DNA from: Desulfovibrio desulfuricans
GTDB taxonomy: Bacteria; Desulfobacterota; Desulfovibrionia; Desulfovibrionales; Desulfovibrionaceae
NCBI RefSeq assembly: GCF_004801255.1
Contig: NZ_CP036295.1
Span: 2,628,001 to 2,692,000, forward strand
Direction of reading: 5' to 3'
DNA: 64,000 bases
The notes beneath the pieces were generated by a model. The model searched no databases. It worked only from the letters and a program-made list of their open reading frames with translations, and was not told the DNA's origin. Shown piece by piece: positions 61,854-64,000 of this stretch. Every line of letters begins with the position of its first letter. The first letter of the stretch is position 1. Both the position numbers and the translations under genes were made by a program.

Positions 61854-61884
61854 GCTTTAATTCGACAGAAGCGAAGGCCTGCGA

Positions 61885-62880
61885 TTACTCGAAGGACACT
61901 TCGGTGCGGCGGTTCATGGCGCGCCCTTCGTCGGTCTTGTTGTCATACTTGAAGGACTTGCCACGACCAATGGCGGTCATGCGGCTGGCGGGGATGCCCT
62001 GCTTCACCAGGTAGTTCTTCACGGAGCTGGCGCGTTCCTGCGAAAGCTTCATGTTGTAGGCGTCGGAGCCCACAAAGTCGGTCCAGCCAGAGAGAACAAC
62101 GCGCTTGTTGGGGTTGTTCTTGATCAGGGTGGCGGCTTCGTTCAGGATGCCCATGGCCTTGCCGTCGAGGGCGAACGAATTGAAGGCAAAATGCACGCCG
62201 CGCAGCACGATGACGTCTTCGTCCTTGCAGAACACGGAAAGCACAAAGCGTTCAACAGCGGCGTCGCTGGTGGCGAGCTCTTCAGCGCGCACCACAACGG
62301 CGTTGGAATTCAGAGCGGCGATCTTTTTGACGGTGGCTTCACCGTTGGGGGTGTCGGCCAGAGAGATCACATGCACAACCAGGTTACGCTGGCTGGCGTA
62401 CATCTGGCTCACAACCTGCACGAGGTCGGTACCGCGGTTGTTGTCGCCGTCGGTAACGAGGATCAAGGCGGCGTCGCGCTTCATGCTGGAGATGAAGGGT
62501 TCATACGCCTGCAGGCCGTTGCCCATGCTGGTCATGCGGCCAAAAATCTGGAAGTCGCTGCTCAGCTTCTTGAGACCAGCGGCCATGGCGGCGCGGTCCC
62601 AGGGGCCCTGGGCCACAATGGCGCCGTTGGGCGAAAGGGTGTGCAAACCACCGTTGTAGCTCAGAGCGGGAATAGCGGCGTTAACGCGCGTGAGCACGTT
62701 TTTGGCCACAATGATCTTGTCCTGCTTGAGCCTGTCGTTCTTCATCATCATGGAACCAGAGTAGTCCACGACGAAGTCGAAGCTTTCAATTTTCTTGTTG
62801 CACGCCGGAGCGGCCGCAGCGGCCACGGCGTAGCTCAGAACAAGAGCGGCCGCAAGAGCAAGAAGACGAAACGATTTCAT
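61885..62880 (-). CDS. VWA-domain and OmpA-domain periplasmic/outer-membrane protein
   Basis: A 331-residue protein with a signal peptide (MKSFRLLALAAALVLSYAVA, cleavage near AAAAPA). A von Willebrand factor A-like domain follows (about 35-215) with the MIDAS start DYSGSMMM and LILVTDGDNN, so metal binding is likely. The C-terminal OmpA domain (about 225-331; VVLSGWTDFVGSDAYNMKLS, ending RGRAMNRRTEV-like) should bind peptidoglycan. The combination suggests an envelope-anchored adhesion or assembly factor. GGGAGG precedes the ATG at 62880. Confidence 0.9.
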   Translation of the reverse strand: MKSFRLLALAAALVLSYAVAAAAAPACNKKIESFDFVVDYSGSMMMKNDRLKQDKIIVAKNVLTRVNAAIPALSYNGGLHTLSPNGAIVAQGPWDRAAMAAGLKKLSSDFQIFGRMTSMGNGLQAYEPFISSMKRDAALILVTDGDNNRGTDLVQVVSQMYASQRNLVVHVISLADTPNGEATVKKIAALNSNAVVVRAEELATSDAAVERFVLSVFCKDEDVIVLRGVHFAFNSFALDGKAMGILNEAATLIKNNPNKRVVLSGWTDFVGSDAYNMKLSQERASSVKNYLVKQGIPASRMTAIGRGKSFKYDNKTDEGRAMNRRTEVSFE

Positions 62881-63193
62881 ACTGCCTCCCAAACGTTGTT
62901 AGTGTCGTCGATTACCGTCAACAACAGTAAATCGCGGTGTGCCCGCCACGTTACCGGCTCACTCACAGCCATAGGCCTTGGAGACGGCAACTGCCTTTGA
63001 CATACCCGCGTTTGGGAAAAACCGCAAGTTGTAAATAGGAAAGACTCTTTCGCTTTTACGTCACTCTTTAATTGATGCACACGCGATTATTTTTCACCGC
63101 ACTATTCAAAGTCCCCTTTTGCGCCCGGCAGCGGGCAGCGCTGGACAGCCCGCCGGGGCTGGGGCATACTTATGCGTGAACCAAGGATTTTCC
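62881..63193. other. Divergent promoter region between the VWA-OmpA gene and the racemase-like gene
   Basis: A 313-base gap with no supported gene. An AT-rich part (about 63020-63115) probably holds promoters for one or both directions. I looked for a Zur- or Fur-like palindrome ahead of the racemase-like gene and saw none that was convincing. Confidence 0.35.
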
Positions 63194-64000
63194 ATGCCCG
63201 CACTGACTTTTTCCAAGTGGAGCCCAGGGGGCAACACAACACTGCTCTTTCCCGACGTCGGACAGCGACCTGCCGAGCAGGCCCGTCTTGCGGGTCTGGC
63301 GCTTGATTCCGCCATACTTGGGGGCGAGCAGGCGGGCTTTGTAAATTTGTCTCAGGGCAAACTGCGCATGGCTGGCGGCGAATTTTGCGTCAACGCCACC
63401 CGCGCGGTGGGGGCGCTGCTGGCCTACACGGCCCAGAACGCAAACCCTGATCAGGCTCCGCTTGAGGGCATTGCCCCCGGCGCAGCGCCTGCTGCGGGCT
63501 GCGGCAGCGACCAGGCCGAGCGCATTGACGAAGTTCTGGTCTCTGGCTGGCACAGCCCGGTGCGGTTGCGCACCAGAGGGTGCGCCCCGCTCTGGCAGGT
63601 AGAGGCCCTGTTGCGTCTGCCTTCGTGCAGCATCGCCACTGTCGGGCAGGGCGCGCACCTTGTGCGCCTGCCGGGCATTTGTCACCTGCTGCTTGGCGGC
63701 CCGGTCCATCATCTGCCCGAAGACTGCTACGCGGCTGCGGCCCAGATGCGCGAACAGCACAATCTTGAGGCGGAGCCTGCGGCCGGTGTTATCTGGTGGC
63801 GCGAGCAGCAGGGCCAGCTGGAAATGCTGCCCCTCGTGCACGTGCGCGATGCAGGCACGACGTTTATTGAAAACGCCTGCGGTTCCGGGGCGCTGGCGCT
63901 TGCATTGTGTCTGTCGCGGACAGGCACGCGCCGGATGTTTTCCATCATGCAGCCCGGCGGCTCCCCACTGGACGTGCGCCTGTTTGCCGAAAACGGCGCC
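63194..64000 (+). CDS. DapF-superfamily racemase resembling histidine racemase CntK (3' end outside window)
   Basis: 269 residues are visible before the window ends. The start LTFSKWSPGGNTTLLF resembles the opening of CntK-type racemases, which make D-histidine for staphylopine-like metallophores. Two catalytic cysteines typical of cofactor-free diaminopimelate-epimerase-fold racemases are present: Cys65 in GGEFCVNATRA and Cys229 in ENACGSGALAL. True DapF has a different start (usually FxKMHGxGNDF), so this is not the lysine-pathway enzyme. AAGGA lies before the ATG. If the next genes outside the window encode a nicotianamine-synthase-like enzyme and an opine dehydrogenase, the locus would make a metal chelator. 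That is inference. Confidence 0.78.
   Translation, partial: MPALTFSKWSPGGNTTLLFPDVGQRPAEQARLAGLALDSAILGGEQAGFVNLSQGKLRMAGGEFCVNATRAVGALLAYTAQNANPDQAPLEGIAPGAAPAAGCGSDQAERIDEVLVSGWHSPVRLRTRGCAPLWQVEALLRLPSCSIATVGQGAHLVRLPGICHLLLGGPVHHLPEDCYAAAAQMREQHNLEAEPAAGVIWWREQQGQLEMLPLVHVRDAGTTFIENACGSGALALALCLSRTGTRRMFSIMQPGGSPLDVRLFAENGA

Noticed and set aside
1-64000. CRISPR arrays, rRNA genes or intact insertion sequences
   Set aside because: No regularly spaced direct repeats, no 16S/23S/5S signatures and no transposase were seen on reading through the window.

Overview
The window is GC-rich, sulfate-reducer-type chromosome, most likely from Desulfovibrio or a close relative in the Desulfovibrionaceae. 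The strongest clue is a cluster of two ferredoxin-containing MinD-type ATPases with small dinitrogenase-cofactor-domain proteins, which resembles the 'orange protein' (ORP) locus of Desulfovibrio. A heme-binding chemoreceptor, an AmrS-type radical SAM enzyme and the gene order thrS-infC-rpmI-rplT-pheS-pheT-merR agree with this. Assignment rests on gene content and protein resemblance only; no database search was run.

Layout. 1-2 kb: a glycosyltransferase cut by the left edge and a WbsX-type surface-polysaccharide protein. 2-7 kb: a GAF-PAS-GGDEF diguanylate cyclase, a flagellin-like orphan, and a chemoreceptor with a periplasmic CxxCH heme motif. 7-9.6 kb: an AT-rich accessory patch holding a frameshifted PD-(D/E)xK nuclease-like gene and two tandem related small acidic proteins, abutting tRNA-Pro and tRNA-His. 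10-17 kb: murA, a BON lipoprotein, an HD-GYP protein, a second chemoreceptor and a LysR regulator. 17-23.5 kb: a deoxyribosyltransferase-like protein, cobO, amrS, a proline-rich exported protein, purM, a YccF protein, and a divergent TetR/MipA pair. 23.6-27.5 kb: the ORP-like operon. 27.6-30.8 kb: a diaminopentanoate-dehydrogenase-like oxidoreductase, an EamA exporter and a divergent LysR gene.

30.8-43.4 kb is a long minus-strand block of central metabolism and translation: tRNA-Val, thrS, infC, rpmI, rplT, pheS, a small exported protein, pheT, merR, rpe, tkt and pgk. 43.6-50 kb: trmFO, a small HTH protein, dut, argD, a DksA-type zinc-finger protein, and a DUF47/Pit phosphate pair. 50-59 kb is another minus-strand block: rpmH, rnpA, yidD, yidC, jag, mnmE, a DEDD exonuclease, a CofD/YvcK-like protein and an RluA-type pseudouridine synthase, many overlapping by 4 nt. 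59-64 kb: exported or lipidated proteins, a shikimate-kinase-fold kinase, a VWA-OmpA protein, and a two-cysteine racemase resembling CntK of opine-metallophore synthesis, cut by the right edge.

The best candidates for something undescribed are the AT-rich nuclease patch (7.1-9.2 kb), the ORP-type operon with a DUF134 fusion and a degenerate receiver, the palindromic element separating rpmI from rplT, the near-perfect long inverted repeats at the 3' ends of two signalling genes, and the racemase at the right edge.
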